Origin: Pseudomonas sp. M47T1
GTDB lineage: Bacteria; Pseudomonadota; Gammaproteobacteria; Pseudomonadales; Pseudomonadaceae
NCBI RefSeq assembly: GCF_000263855.1
Contig: NZ_AJWX01000028.1
Coordinates: 21,265 to 85,264 of the forward strand
DNA length: 64,000 bases
Reading direction: 5' to 3'
The notes under the pieces are model-generated. The model ran no database searches. It saw only the letters and a program-made list of their open reading frames with translations, and was not told the DNA's origin. A program made the translations under genes and the position numbers. Positions 49,698 through 57,209 of this stretch are shown here, one piece after another (position 1 is the first letter of the stretch; each line of letters starts with the position of its first letter).

Positions 49698-50624
49698 ATG
49701 AACACTGATGCCCTCGCCGTACTGCAGCAACTGCTGACCACCGCCCTGCACACCCCACCCACCGAAACCCGTCGCCTGTTTCACGGCCGCGGTCGCTGCT
49801 GGCCAGGCCTGGAGCAGATCACCGTGGACTGGCTGCAAGGCGTATTGCTGGTGTCGCTGTTCCGCGAGCCGGCCACCGAGGAACTGGCCACGCTCAAGCC
49901 GCTGCTGCTGGCGCTGGCCCAGGCCACACCCCAGGTGCACAGCGTGATCCTGCAGCATCGCTACCTGCCCGACAGAAATGCCGAGTGGCTGCTGGGCGAG
50001 CCGGTGGACACCTGGTTCATCGACGAAGACGGCCTTCGCTATCAACTGGACCTGGGCCGCAAGCAGAACATCGGTTTGTTCCTGGACATGCGCTACGGCC
50101 GCCAGTGGGTACGCGAGCAAGCGGTGGGCAAGCGCGTGCTGAATCTGTTCGCCTACACCTGCGGGTTTTCCCTGGCGGCCATCGCCGGGGGCGCCGAGCA
50201 TGTGGTGAACCTGGACATGGCCCGCGCCGCCCTCAGCCGTGGTCGCGACAACCACCGCCTGAACGGCCATGACCTGGACCGCGTGAGCTTTCTGGGCCAC
50301 GAGCTGTTCAAGTCCTGGGGCAAGGTCAAGCGCGGCGGCCCGTATGACTTGGTCATCATCGACCCGCCCTCGTTCCAGCGTGGCAGCTTTGTGCTGACCC
50401 AGGATTACCGCAAGGTACTGCGCAAGCTGCCGGAGCTGCTGACCGAAGGCGGCGTGGTGCTGGCCTGCGTGAACGACCCGGCCATCGGTTCGGGCTTCCT
50501 GATCCAGAGCATGGCCGAAGAAGCCCCGGGGCTGGTGTTCCAGCACCGCCTGGCCAATCCGCCGGAGTTCCCCGACGCTGAAGCCGAGGGCGGCCTGAAA
50601 GCGCTGGTGTTCACGCCAGAATAA
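49698..50624 (+). CDS. RlmI/PF10672-type class I SAM methyltransferase
   Basis: A 308-residue methyltransferase. The SAM-binding region is 'LNLFAYTCGFSLAAIAGGAEHVVNLDMARAALSRGRDN', shown by FAYTCGFSLAA and VNLDMARAAL, and the catalytic-type motif is 'LVIIDPPSFQRGSF'. The preceding loop 'DLGRKQNIGLFLDMRYGRQWV' (parts QNIGLFLDMR) is characteristic of the RlmI/RlmKL-like rRNA cytosine/guanine methyltransferases, but the PUA domain is missing. A 23S rRNA substrate is possible but unproven. The start at 49698 is preferred; ATG at 49677 is an alternative. It lies just upstream of the cobalamin riboswitch. Confidence 0.82.
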   Translation: MNTDALAVLQQLLTTALHTPPTETRRLFHGRGRCWPGLEQITVDWLQGVLLVSLFREPATEELATLKPLLLALAQATPQVHSVILQHRYLPDRNAEWLLGEPVDTWFIDEDGLRYQLDLGRKQNIGLFLDMRYGRQWVREQAVGKRVLNLFAYTCGFSLAAIAGGAEHVVNLDMARAALSRGRDNHRLNGHDLDRVSFLGHELFKSWGKVKRGGPYDLVIIDPPSFQRGSFVLTQDYRKVLRKLPELLTEGGVVLACVNDPAIGSGFLIQSMAEEAPGLVFQHRLANPPEFPDAEAEGGLKALVFTPE

Positions 50625-50724
50625 CGTCCCCTTGGGGGCTGCTGCCAGGCTGCGGCAGCTCCTTGAGATGAACCGTTGCGGCCACAACGGTTGCTCTGCA
50701 CGACAATGCAGCCTACCCTTCCCC

Positions 50725-50824
50725 GGCTTTTTCGCGCTTGCAGCAGGAAGCCGGTGTGAATCCGGCGCGGTCGCGCCACTGTGATCGGGCCTTGCCCGTC
50801 AGCCAGACCTTGCTGCACGCCTTC
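50725..50824 (+). promoter_or_regulatory. Cobalamin riboswitch before btuFCD-cobF
   Basis: The conserved core 'GCCGGTGTGAATCCGGC' lies at about 50750-50766, and the B12 box 'GCGCCACTG' at about 50773-50781, followed by 'GCCAGACCTTGCTGC'. This is the AdoCbl-type riboswitch signature. The helix closing the element pairs GCAGCA near 50740 with TGCTGC near 50810. The btuF start codon is 40 bases downstream, so control of translation initiation is possible. Boundaries are approximate. Confidence 0.9.
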
Positions 50825-50863
50825 CCTTTCGCCCAACGGACGCGCCATCCCGGGAGCTGCTGC

Positions 50864-51886
50864 ATGTCGTTACGCCTCTTCGCCCTTGCCTGCCTGTCAC
50901 TGGCGGCCACCCACGCCCTCGCCGACACCTCCGCCAGTCACTACCCCTTGACGCTGCAGAACTGCGGCCACAGCGTGCGCATCGATGCGCCGCCCCAGCG
51001 CGCGATCAGCCTGGGCCAGGCCAGCACCGAACTGCTGCTGTCGCTGGGCCTGGCGCCGCGCATGGTCGGCACCGGTGTGTGGTTTGGCCCCTTGCCGCCG
51101 GCATTGGCCAGCGCCGGGGCCAGCGTGCCCCGCCTGGCCGAAAACGCCCCCAGCTTCGAGTCGGTGGCCAAGGCCGCCCCCGACATCGTGGTGGCGCAGT
51201 ACACCTACCACGTCGGCCCCCAGGGCGAAGTGGCCACGCCCGAGCAGCTGCTCACACTGGGGATCCCTTCGTACGTGTCCCCCAGCGATTGCGATGGCAA
51301 GGGCGTGACAGCCAGCTCCAACGCCGACGGTAGCCGCAGCCAACTGTACTCCCTGGCATTGGTGGACAAGGAAATCAGTGAACTGGCCGCCATTTTCAAC
51401 GTGCCTGCCGCCGGCCAAGCCCTGAGCACACGTCTGCATGAGCGGGTGGCGGCAGCGGTCAAATTGGCCAACGCCACGCCACACCCACCGCTCTCGGTGC
51501 TGTACTGGTTCTCCAGCACGCGCCTGGAAGGTGACCCGTGGGTGGCCGGCAAGAATGGCGCACCGGGCTATATTGCCCAGGTGCTGGGCCTGCACAACGT
51601 GATCGACAGCGATGAGGAATGGCCGGGCGTAAGCTGGGAAAGTATCGCCGCCAAAGACCCCGACGTGATCGTGCTGGCGCGCATGCAACGGCGCCTGTAC
51701 CCGGCAGACGATGTCGAGAAGAAACTGGCGTTCCTGCGCAACGACCCGGTTACCCGTGAACTGAAAGCCGTGCGCAACGGGCGCCTGATCGTGGTCGACG
51801 CCAACAGCCTGAACCCGTCCATGGGCGTGGTGGACGCCATTGAAAGCATCGCTGCGGGCTTGGCGAGCAAAGGCAGCACGCCGTGA
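50864..51886 (+). CDS. btuF: Cobalamin ABC transporter substrate-binding protein BtuF
   Basis: A 340-residue periplasmic binding protein of the helical-backbone metal-receptor class. The signal peptide covers about 1-22 ('LRLFALACLSLAATHALA'). The family core is 'PPQRAISLGQASTELLLSLGLAPRMVGTGVWFG' (shown by RAISLGQASTELLL) and 'AKDPDVIVLARMQRR'. It binds vitamin B12 or a related corrinoid (cobinamide) and delivers it to BtuCD. The riboswitch upstream supports the assignment over iron siderophore uptake. GGGAG precedes the ATG at 50864. btuC begins inside its stop codon. Confidence 0.87.
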   Translation: MSLRLFALACLSLAATHALADTSASHYPLTLQNCGHSVRIDAPPQRAISLGQASTELLLSLGLAPRMVGTGVWFGPLPPALASAGASVPRLAENAPSFESVAKAAPDIVVAQYTYHVGPQGEVATPEQLLTLGIPSYVSPSDCDGKGVTASSNADGSRSQLYSLALVDKEISELAAIFNVPAAGQALSTRLHERVAAAVKLANATPHPPLSVLYWFSSTRLEGDPWVAGKNGAPGYIAQVLGLHNVIDSDEEWPGVSWESIAAKDPDVIVLARMQRRLYPADDVEKKLAFLRNDPVTRELKAVRNGRLIVVDANSLNPSMGVVDAIESIAAGLASKGSTP

Positions 51887-52929
51887 TCGAGCGCCTCACG
51901 GCCGACCACGCCCGGGGCTGGCGCTGGCGCTGGCTGCTGACGTTGCTGGGCCTGGCCACGCTGGCGCTTTCAGTGGCACTGGCGGTCTGCCTGGGCGAGT
52001 TGGACATTCCTTTGGCTGTCACCCTCAAGGCACTGCTCAACGGCCTGGGCCTGGGCACCTATGACGTGTCGCGTATCCAGCAGGGCATCATTTTCGAGTA
52101 TCGCCTTAGCCGTGCCCTGGTGGCGGCCTGCTGCGGCGCCGGCTTGTCGTTGTCTGGCGTGGTGTTGCAAGCCTTGCTGCGCAACGCGTTGGCCGACCCC
52201 TATGTGCTGGGCATCAGTGCCGGCGCCTCCACCGGTGCGGTAATGGTGATGCTGCTGGGCCTGGGCGGCGGTTTGATCGGCATTTCCCTGGGCGCGTTCC
52301 TGGGTGCAGGCCTGGCTTTTACTCTGGTCGCCCTCCTGGCCAGCGGTATTCAGGGCGGGCCAGCGCAAGTCATTCTGGCCGGGGTGGCCGCGGCGCAACT
52401 GTTCAACGCGCTGACCGCGTGGACAGTGTCGACGTCGGCCAATGCCGAGCAGGCCCGCAGCGTGATGTTCTGGCTGCTGGGCAGCCTGGGCGGGGTGCGC
52501 TGGAATGATGTGGGGCTGGCGGCCGGCGTGGTGGGTGCAGGCCTGGTGGTGTGCCTGTACTGCGCCAGGGCGCTGGACGCCTTCGTGTTTGGCGACGACG
52601 CCGCCGCCAGCCTCGGCGTGCCGGTGGCAAGGCTGCGCTGGTTGCTGTTCGCGGTCACGGCGCTGATCACCGCCAGCCTGGTCAGCATTGTCGGCGCCGT
52701 GGGCTTCGTCGGCCTGGTAGTACCGCACATGGCACGCCTGCTGGTGGGGCCACGGCATGTGCGGCTGCTGCTGGCCAGCGCACTGATCGGCGCCAACTTC
52801 ATGGTGCTGGCTGACATTGCCTCGCGCCTGATCGTCCCCGGCCAGGTGCTGCCCATCGGCGTGGTCACCGCGCTGGTGGGCGCCCCGGTGTTCGCCGCCC
52901 TGCTCTACCGCAATCGGAGCGCGCCATGA
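51883..52929 (+). CDS. btuC: Cobalamin ABC transporter permease BtuC
   Basis: A 348-residue inner-membrane permease of the FecCD family with about 10 hydrophobic segments. Motifs: 'RLSRALVAACCGAGLSLSGVVLQALLRNALADPYVLGISAGASTGA' (parts NALADPYVLGISAGAS) near 100-115 and 'VGAVGFVGLVVPHMARLLVGPRH' near 268. It forms the channel for B12 with BtuD. The start is GTG at 51883, overlapping the btuF stop (GTGA), and its end overlaps btuD (ATGA), so all three genes are translationally coupled. Confidence 0.92.
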   Translation: MIERLTADHARGWRWRWLLTLLGLATLALSVALAVCLGELDIPLAVTLKALLNGLGLGTYDVSRIQQGIIFEYRLSRALVAACCGAGLSLSGVVLQALLRNALADPYVLGISAGASTGAVMVMLLGLGGGLIGISLGAFLGAGLAFTLVALLASGIQGGPAQVILAGVAAAQLFNALTAWTVSTSANAEQARSVMFWLLGSLGGVRWNDVGLAAGVVGAGLVVCLYCARALDAFVFGDDAAASLGVPVARLRWLLFAVTALITASLVSIVGAVGFVGLVVPHMARLLVGPRHVRLLLASALIGANFMVLADIASRLIVPGQVLPIGVVTALVGAPVFAALLYRNRSAP

Positions 52930-53687
52930 GCCTGCGCGCCGACAACGTCGGCTGGGGCAGCGATGGCCGCGTCATTATCGAAGGCATCAACCTGACATTG
53001 CCCGCCGGCGGCACCCTGGGGCTGATCGGCCCCAACGGCTCGGGCAAATCGACCTTGCTGCGCTTGCTGGCCGGTTTGCGCGTGCCGGGCACCGGCGCCG
53101 TCAGCCTCGATGACCAACCGCTGGCCCAATGGCCACGCAAGGCCTTGGCCCGGCGGGTGGCGCTGGTGGAACAGCATGCCGGTACCGACATCGACATTTG
53201 CGTGCAGGACATCGTGCGCCTGGGACGCACGCCCCACCGCGGCGCCCTGGCGCCCTGGTGCAACGAAGACCAGGCCATCGTAGATCAGGCCCTGGAGCGC
53301 ACCCACCTGAGCGACCTGCGCAAGCGCCCGTGGCGCAGCCTGTCGGGCGGCGAACGCCAGCGCACGCAGATCGCCCGCGCCCTGGCGCAATGCCCCAGCG
53401 AACTGTTGCTGGACGAGCCCACCAATCATCTGGATATCCAGCACCAGTTGCACCTGCTACAACTGATACAAGGCTTGCCCGTGACCTGCGTGATGGCCCT
53501 GCACGACCTGAACCTGGCCGCGATGTTCTGCGACCGGCTGGTGCTGCTGCAACGCGGGCGCGTGGTGGCCAGCGGCAGCCCCGACCAGGTCATCACCAGC
53601 GACCTGATTGCCTCGGTGTACGGCGTGCGCGCCGTTGTTTCGCGCTCAGCGCACCATGGTCGCCCGCATATTCAATACTTGCCCTGA
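52926..53687 (+). CDS. btuD: Cobalamin ABC transporter ATPase BtuD
   Basis: A 253-residue ABC ATPase. Walker A is 'GPNGSGKST' near 36-44, the signature is 'LSGGERQRTQIARALAQ' near 139, and Walker B with the catalytic Glu is 'LLLDEPTNHLD' near 161. 'MALHDLNLAAMFCDRL' provides the switch His. The Q-loop reads 'VALVEQHAGTDIDICVQDIV', with Glu-Gln as in metal-chelate/FepC-type importers. It energises the BtuCF importer and is coupled to btuC by ATGA. Confidence 0.93.
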   Translation: MSLRADNVGWGSDGRVIIEGINLTLPAGGTLGLIGPNGSGKSTLLRLLAGLRVPGTGAVSLDDQPLAQWPRKALARRVALVEQHAGTDIDICVQDIVRLGRTPHRGALAPWCNEDQAIVDQALERTHLSDLRKRPWRSLSGGERQRTQIARALAQCPSELLLDEPTNHLDIQHQLHLLQLIQGLPVTCVMALHDLNLAAMFCDRLVLLQRGRVVASGSPDQVITSDLIASVYGVRAVVSRSAHHGRPHIQYLP

Positions 53688-53697
53688 GGCGCCGCCC

Positions 53698-54450
53698 ATG
53701 AAGACGCTCCTGGTGATCGGCATCGGTGCCGGCAACCCCGACCACTTGACGCTGCAGGCACTCCAGGCGCTGAACCGCGCCGACGTGTTCTTGCTGTTTG
53801 ACAAGGGGCCGGCCAAACATGGCCTCAACGACCTGCGTCGCGATGTGTGCACGCGCTTTGCCACGCAGCGCCCCTGGCGCTTCGTGGAAGCCGACAACCC
53901 CGAGCGCCCACCCGATGGCGACAGCTACCGCGGCGCCGTCCGACAGCTCAATGACGACAAGCAACAAGTGATTGAACAGCTCATCGCCCATCACGTGGCC
54001 GAGGGCGAATGCGCCGGCATCCTGGTGTGGGGAGACCCCGCCCTGTACGACAGTACCTTGCGCATTCTGCAGGCCATCCTGGCTGCGGGGCGGGTGGCGT
54101 TCGAGTACCAGGTGATTCCCGGCATCACCTCGGTGCAGGCGCTGACGGCCAGCCACCGCGTGCCCCTTAACGAAATCGGTGGCTCGGTGCACATCAGCCC
54201 AGGGCGGCAGTTGCCCGCCCACGTCGAGCCTGGCGATAGCCAGGTGGTGATGCTCGATGCACACCAGGCGTTCAACCGCTTGCGCGGGCAGGGTCTGTTC
54301 ATCTGGTGGGGGGCATACGTGGGTAGCCCTGAGGAACTGCTGATAGCCGGGCCGCTTGATGAGGTAGCCGACGAGATTGTGCGAGTGCGTGAAGAAGCCC
54401 GGGCGCGGCATGGGTGGATGATGGACAGCTATCTGCTGCGCCACGTTTGA
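53698..54450 (+). CDS. cobF: Precorrin-6A synthase (deacetylating) CobF
   Basis: A 250-residue SAM-dependent tetrapyrrole methylase that methylates precorrin-5 at C1 and releases acetate in the aerobic B12 pathway. The opening 'LLVIGIGAGNPDHLTLQALQALNRADVFLLFDKG' (shown by GIGAGNPDHLTLQA and FLLFDKG) and 'CAGILVWGDPALYDSTLRIL' are CobF hallmarks, as are 'EYQVIPGITSVQALTASH' and 'WWGAYVGSPEELL'. It begins 10 bases after btuD and is therefore under the riboswitch as well. The other cob genes are not in this window. Confidence 0.93.
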   Translation: MKTLLVIGIGAGNPDHLTLQALQALNRADVFLLFDKGPAKHGLNDLRRDVCTRFATQRPWRFVEADNPERPPDGDSYRGAVRQLNDDKQQVIEQLIAHHVAEGECAGILVWGDPALYDSTLRILQAILAAGRVAFEYQVIPGITSVQALTASHRVPLNEIGGSVHISPGRQLPAHVEPGDSQVVMLDAHQAFNRLRGQGLFIWWGAYVGSPEELLIAGPLDEVADEIVRVREEARARHGWMMDSYLLRHV

Positions 54451-54665
54451 CGACATTACGCGTGGCCTGACACACCGCGTCGCAAGACGCCGCCTTCGGC
54501 AGCGGTACCTCACCGATTGACGGAAATACCTGCGATACGCTGTTGCTGTCAGCTTTTGACGTTGGCCCTGTTAAGCGCCAGGGCGGAGCGAGGGGACCCG
54601 TAACGCTTTTTTTGGGGGCGGCCGGCGCAATGGGCCGCTTGACGCTGGCAGTTCGTGAGGCCCAT

Positions 54666-54691
54666 AAAAAAGGCCGCTTTCGCGGCCTTTT
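54666..54691 (-). terminator. Intrinsic terminator after ppiD (bidirectional)
   Basis: AAAAGGCCGC-TTTC-GCGGCCTTTT forms a strong hairpin, with TTTTTT following on the ppiD strand. It lies 17 bases after the ppiD stop. The remaining sequence back to cobF (54451-54665) holds no gene that I can support. Confidence 0.88.
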
Positions 54692-54707
54692 CAGGGGGTT
54701 CACAGGC

Positions 54708-56582
54708 TTAGTAGCGCGTGATGTCCGCCTTGGTTTCCAGCGCCTTGCGGTAGGCCGCGAAGTCTTGCTGGCCTGCGCGCGAGGCGAGGAAGCGGCGGTA
54801 TTGCGCTTTCTCTGCATCGCTGGCGGCAGCGGCTTCGTTGACACCGTTCAGGCGTACCACCACGTAGCTGCCATCCGACAGGCTGACGCTGCCGTAGACC
54901 GGCTTGTCCTTGCCCTGGGGCTTGGTCATGCGGAACACCGATTGCAGCACGGCCGGGTCAACCCCTTCCTGGCTGCGGGTCACGGCTTCCTGGGTCTTCC
55001 AGGCTTGACCGTCCTGGCTGGCCGCCAACGCGACTTTACCGTCACGCAGGCCAGCTACCAGGGCATCGGCCTTGGCTTTCACCGCGTCGCTGGCCTTGAC
55101 CTGCGCCAAGTGCTTGCGGATAGCGTCGGAAACGGCCTCAAGCGGTAGCTGGGCCGGCTTGCGGTGTTCCTTAACGTGCACCACAACCGTGGTTTCCGGG
55201 TCCAGTTCGATGGCCGAGCTGTTGGCGCCTTCGTCCATCACTTCCGGGCTGAATGCCGCCTGGATCACGCCACGGTTGGCGGTGATGCCTTCGCTGCCGC
55301 CTTCGCGACCGAAGGGTGCGGAGGTCTGCACTTTCAGGCCCAGGTCAGCGGCTGGCTGCACCAGGTCGGACGCCTCAAACGAGGAGTCTTCCAGTTTCTT
55401 CGCAGCATCGACGTACATCTGCTCGACCTGTGCGGTCTTGGCGTCGCGGGTCAGCTTGTCTTTCAGGCTGGCGAAGGTCGGCACGTTCGGTGCCTGCACG
55501 CCCAGCAGCTTGATCAGGTGCCAGCCGAACTGGCTGCGTACCGGTGCCGACACCTGGTCCTTGTTCAGCGCGTACAGCGCTGTTTCGAAGGCCGGGTCAT
55601 AGACACCCTTGCCAGCGTAGCCCAGGTCACCGCCATTGGTGGCCGAGCCAGGGTCCTGCGAGAACTCCTTGGCCAGCTTGGCGAAGTCTTCGCCCTTGGC
55701 CAGGCGCGCCTGGATCTCTTCGATCTTGGCCTTGGCCTGGGCGTCGGTGGTCTTGGCGTTCACCTCGATCAAGATGTGCGCGGCACGACGCTGTTCCGAC
55801 AGCGCGGCAGTCTGAGCCTTGTAGGCAGCCTGCAGGTCTTCGTCCTTGACGGTGACCTTGTCGAAGAACGACGACTTCTTCAGTTCGATGTAGTCGATCA
55901 CCACCTGATCGGGGCTCATGAACTCCTTGGCGTGCTCGTCGTAGTGCGCCTTGACTTCATCGTCGGTGACCTTCACGGCAGACGGGTCAGCCTTGAAGGT
56001 CAGCGAAGCGAAATCGCGGGTCTGCTTTTCCAGGCGGGCAAAGGCCTGGACCTGAGCGTCGGTGACAAAGCTGCTGCCAGCAACACCAGCGCGCAGTTGG
56101 CCGACCAGCATTTCCTGAGCCATCATTTGGCGGAATTGCAGGCGGTTGTAACCCATCTGGCGAATCACGGCGTCGAAACGGTCGGCACTGAACTTGCCGT
56201 CTACCTGGAATTCAGGCGTTTGCAGGATCAACTGGTCCAGTTCGGCTTCCGAGAAGCTGAACTTGGCATCGCCGGCACCCTGGATAAGCAGCTTGCGATC
56301 GATCAACCCCTTGAGCGCTGCCTCACGCAGCATTTTCTCGTCGAGCATCGACGCATCGAAATCCTTGCCCAGCTGTTGCATCAGCTGGCGGCGTTGCATT
56401 TCAACGGCCTGTGCCAGCTCGCTCTGGGTAATGGCATCGCCATTGACCTTGGCCGCGTCGGCAGTGTGGCTGGTGGCTCTGAAAATGGCATCGAAGCCGG
56501 TCAGTGCCATCAAGGCAACGATGACACCGATGATGGTCTTGGCAATCCAGCCTTGTGAATTGTCCCTGATATTCTGCAGCAT
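54708..56582 (-). CDS. ppiD: Periplasmic folding chaperone PpiD
   Basis: A 624-residue membrane-anchored periplasmic chaperone. One N-terminal helix ('AKTIIGVIVALMALTGFDAI', residues about 14-33) anchors it; a SurA-like N-domain follows ('KVNGDAITQSELAQAVEMQR'), and a parvulin-type PPIase domain covers about 265-360 ('RRAAHILIEVNAKTTDAQAKA', 'FAKLAKEFSQDPGSATNGGDLGYAGKG' shown by EFSQDPGSATNGGDLG). It helps outer-membrane proteins leaving the Sec channel. The start at 56580-56582 is typical ('MLQNIRDNSQGWIAK'). It follows hupB after a terminator and a small hairpin region. Confidence 0.95.
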   Translation of the reverse strand: MLQNIRDNSQGWIAKTIIGVIVALMALTGFDAIFRATSHTADAAKVNGDAITQSELAQAVEMQRRQLMQQLGKDFDASMLDEKMLREAALKGLIDRKLLIQGAGDAKFSFSEAELDQLILQTPEFQVDGKFSADRFDAVIRQMGYNRLQFRQMMAQEMLVGQLRAGVAGSSFVTDAQVQAFARLEKQTRDFASLTFKADPSAVKVTDDEVKAHYDEHAKEFMSPDQVVIDYIELKKSSFFDKVTVKDEDLQAAYKAQTAALSEQRRAAHILIEVNAKTTDAQAKAKIEEIQARLAKGEDFAKLAKEFSQDPGSATNGGDLGYAGKGVYDPAFETALYALNKDQVSAPVRSQFGWHLIKLLGVQAPNVPTFASLKDKLTRDAKTAQVEQMYVDAAKKLEDSSFEASDLVQPAADLGLKVQTSAPFGREGGSEGITANRGVIQAAFSPEVMDEGANSSAIELDPETTVVVHVKEHRKPAQLPLEAVSDAIRKHLAQVKASDAVKAKADALVAGLRDGKVALAASQDGQAWKTQEAVTRSQEGVDPAVLQSVFRMTKPQGKDKPVYGSVSLSDGSYVVVRLNGVNEAAAASDAEKAQYRRFLASRAGQQDFAAYRKALETKADITRY

Positions 56583-56650
56583 GCGTCCCCCAGAAACGGT
56601 TGTACTGATTAAACAACCGCGGAGAGTGGGTAGAATCCGGATAGAAGAAA

Positions 56651-56670
56651 GGCGCATCCGAGGATGCGCC
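56651..56670 (-). terminator. Hairpin between hupB and ppiD
   Basis: GGCGCATCC-GA-GGATGCGCC is a perfect palindrome followed on the hupB strand by TTTCTTCT. It can end most hupB transcripts before ppiD; the ppiD start lies 69 bases beyond. Confidence 0.75.
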
Positions 56671-56682
56671 TTCTCGTAACTG

Positions 56683-56739
56683 GCGGAGCAATCACCGGCG
56701 CCGTGCGTCGGCTTGAGACCAGCTCATTGGCTGCTCCGC
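56683..56739 (-). other. 8-bp inverted repeat enclosing a tiny ORF between hupB and ppiD
   Basis: TGCTCCGC (56739-56732) and GCGGAGCA (56690-56683) can pair over 41 bases. Between them an ATG with GGAGC upstream opens 'MSWSQADARRR' (56727-56692, ending TGA). It could be a small processed RNA or leader, or chance. Confidence 0.35.
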
Positions 56740-56789
56740 TTCCAGGTCGGAAATTTTCCCGCCCCGGTCGGGCAAAGGCGTGAAAGAAC

Positions 56790-57062
56790 TTAGTTTACCG
56801 CTTCTTTCAGAGCTTTGCCGGCCTTGAAGCCTGGCTTCTTGGCAGCAGCGATTTCCAGGGTCTTGCCAGTCTGTGGGTTACGGCCAACGCGAGCTGGACG
56901 ATCAGTCACAGAAAAAGTACCGAAACCAACCAGTACAACGGAGTCGCCAGCCTTCAGAGCGCCAGTGACGGAGTCGATTACTGCGTCCAGCGCGCGGCCA
57001 GCTACAGCTTTCGGGATATCAGCAGATGCAGCGATAGCATCAATCAGTTCCGACTTGTTCAC
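56790..57062 (-). CDS. hupB: DNA-binding protein HU-beta HupB
   Basis: A 90-residue histone-like nucleoid protein. It opens 'NKSELIDAIAASADIPKAVAGRALDAVI' (parts ELIDAIAASADI), and the DNA-intercalating arm carries 'GFGTFSVTDRPARVGRNPQTGKTLEIAA', with the HU signature 'GFGTF-----ARxGRNPQTG'. The length is exactly that of HU. The start is GTG at 57060-57062 with AAGGGGA upstream. A near-consensus promoter (57155-57184) precedes it. The order lon-hupB-ppiD is the usual one in gamma-proteobacteria. Confidence 0.97.
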   Translation of the reverse strand: MNKSELIDAIAASADIPKAVAGRALDAVIDSVTGALKAGDSVVLVGFGTFSVTDRPARVGRNPQTGKTLEIAAAKKPGFKAGKALKEAVN

Positions 57063-57154
57063 TCTAAGTCCCCTTATATCTATATGAGTTTGTTTCTAAG
57101 TATGTGGTGAAAGCTAAAACTACGCCGGGAGGCTGCTGACACATTAAGTGCCGC

Positions 57155-57184
57155 TTTATAACAAGGGCTTTAAAAAACTGTCAA
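57155..57184 (-). promoter_or_regulatory. Sigma-70 promoter of hupB
   Basis: TTGACA (57184-57179) and TATAAA (57160-57155) are separated by 18 bases on the hupB strand, a near-consensus housekeeping promoter. Confidence 0.75.
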
Positions 57185-57209
57185 GAAAAGCCCCCCGGCC
57201 AAATGCTTG

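Noticed and set aside
56683..56739. tRNA-like gene between hupB and ppiD
   Set aside because: The 8-bp stem has no CCA end, T-arm or D-arm pattern.
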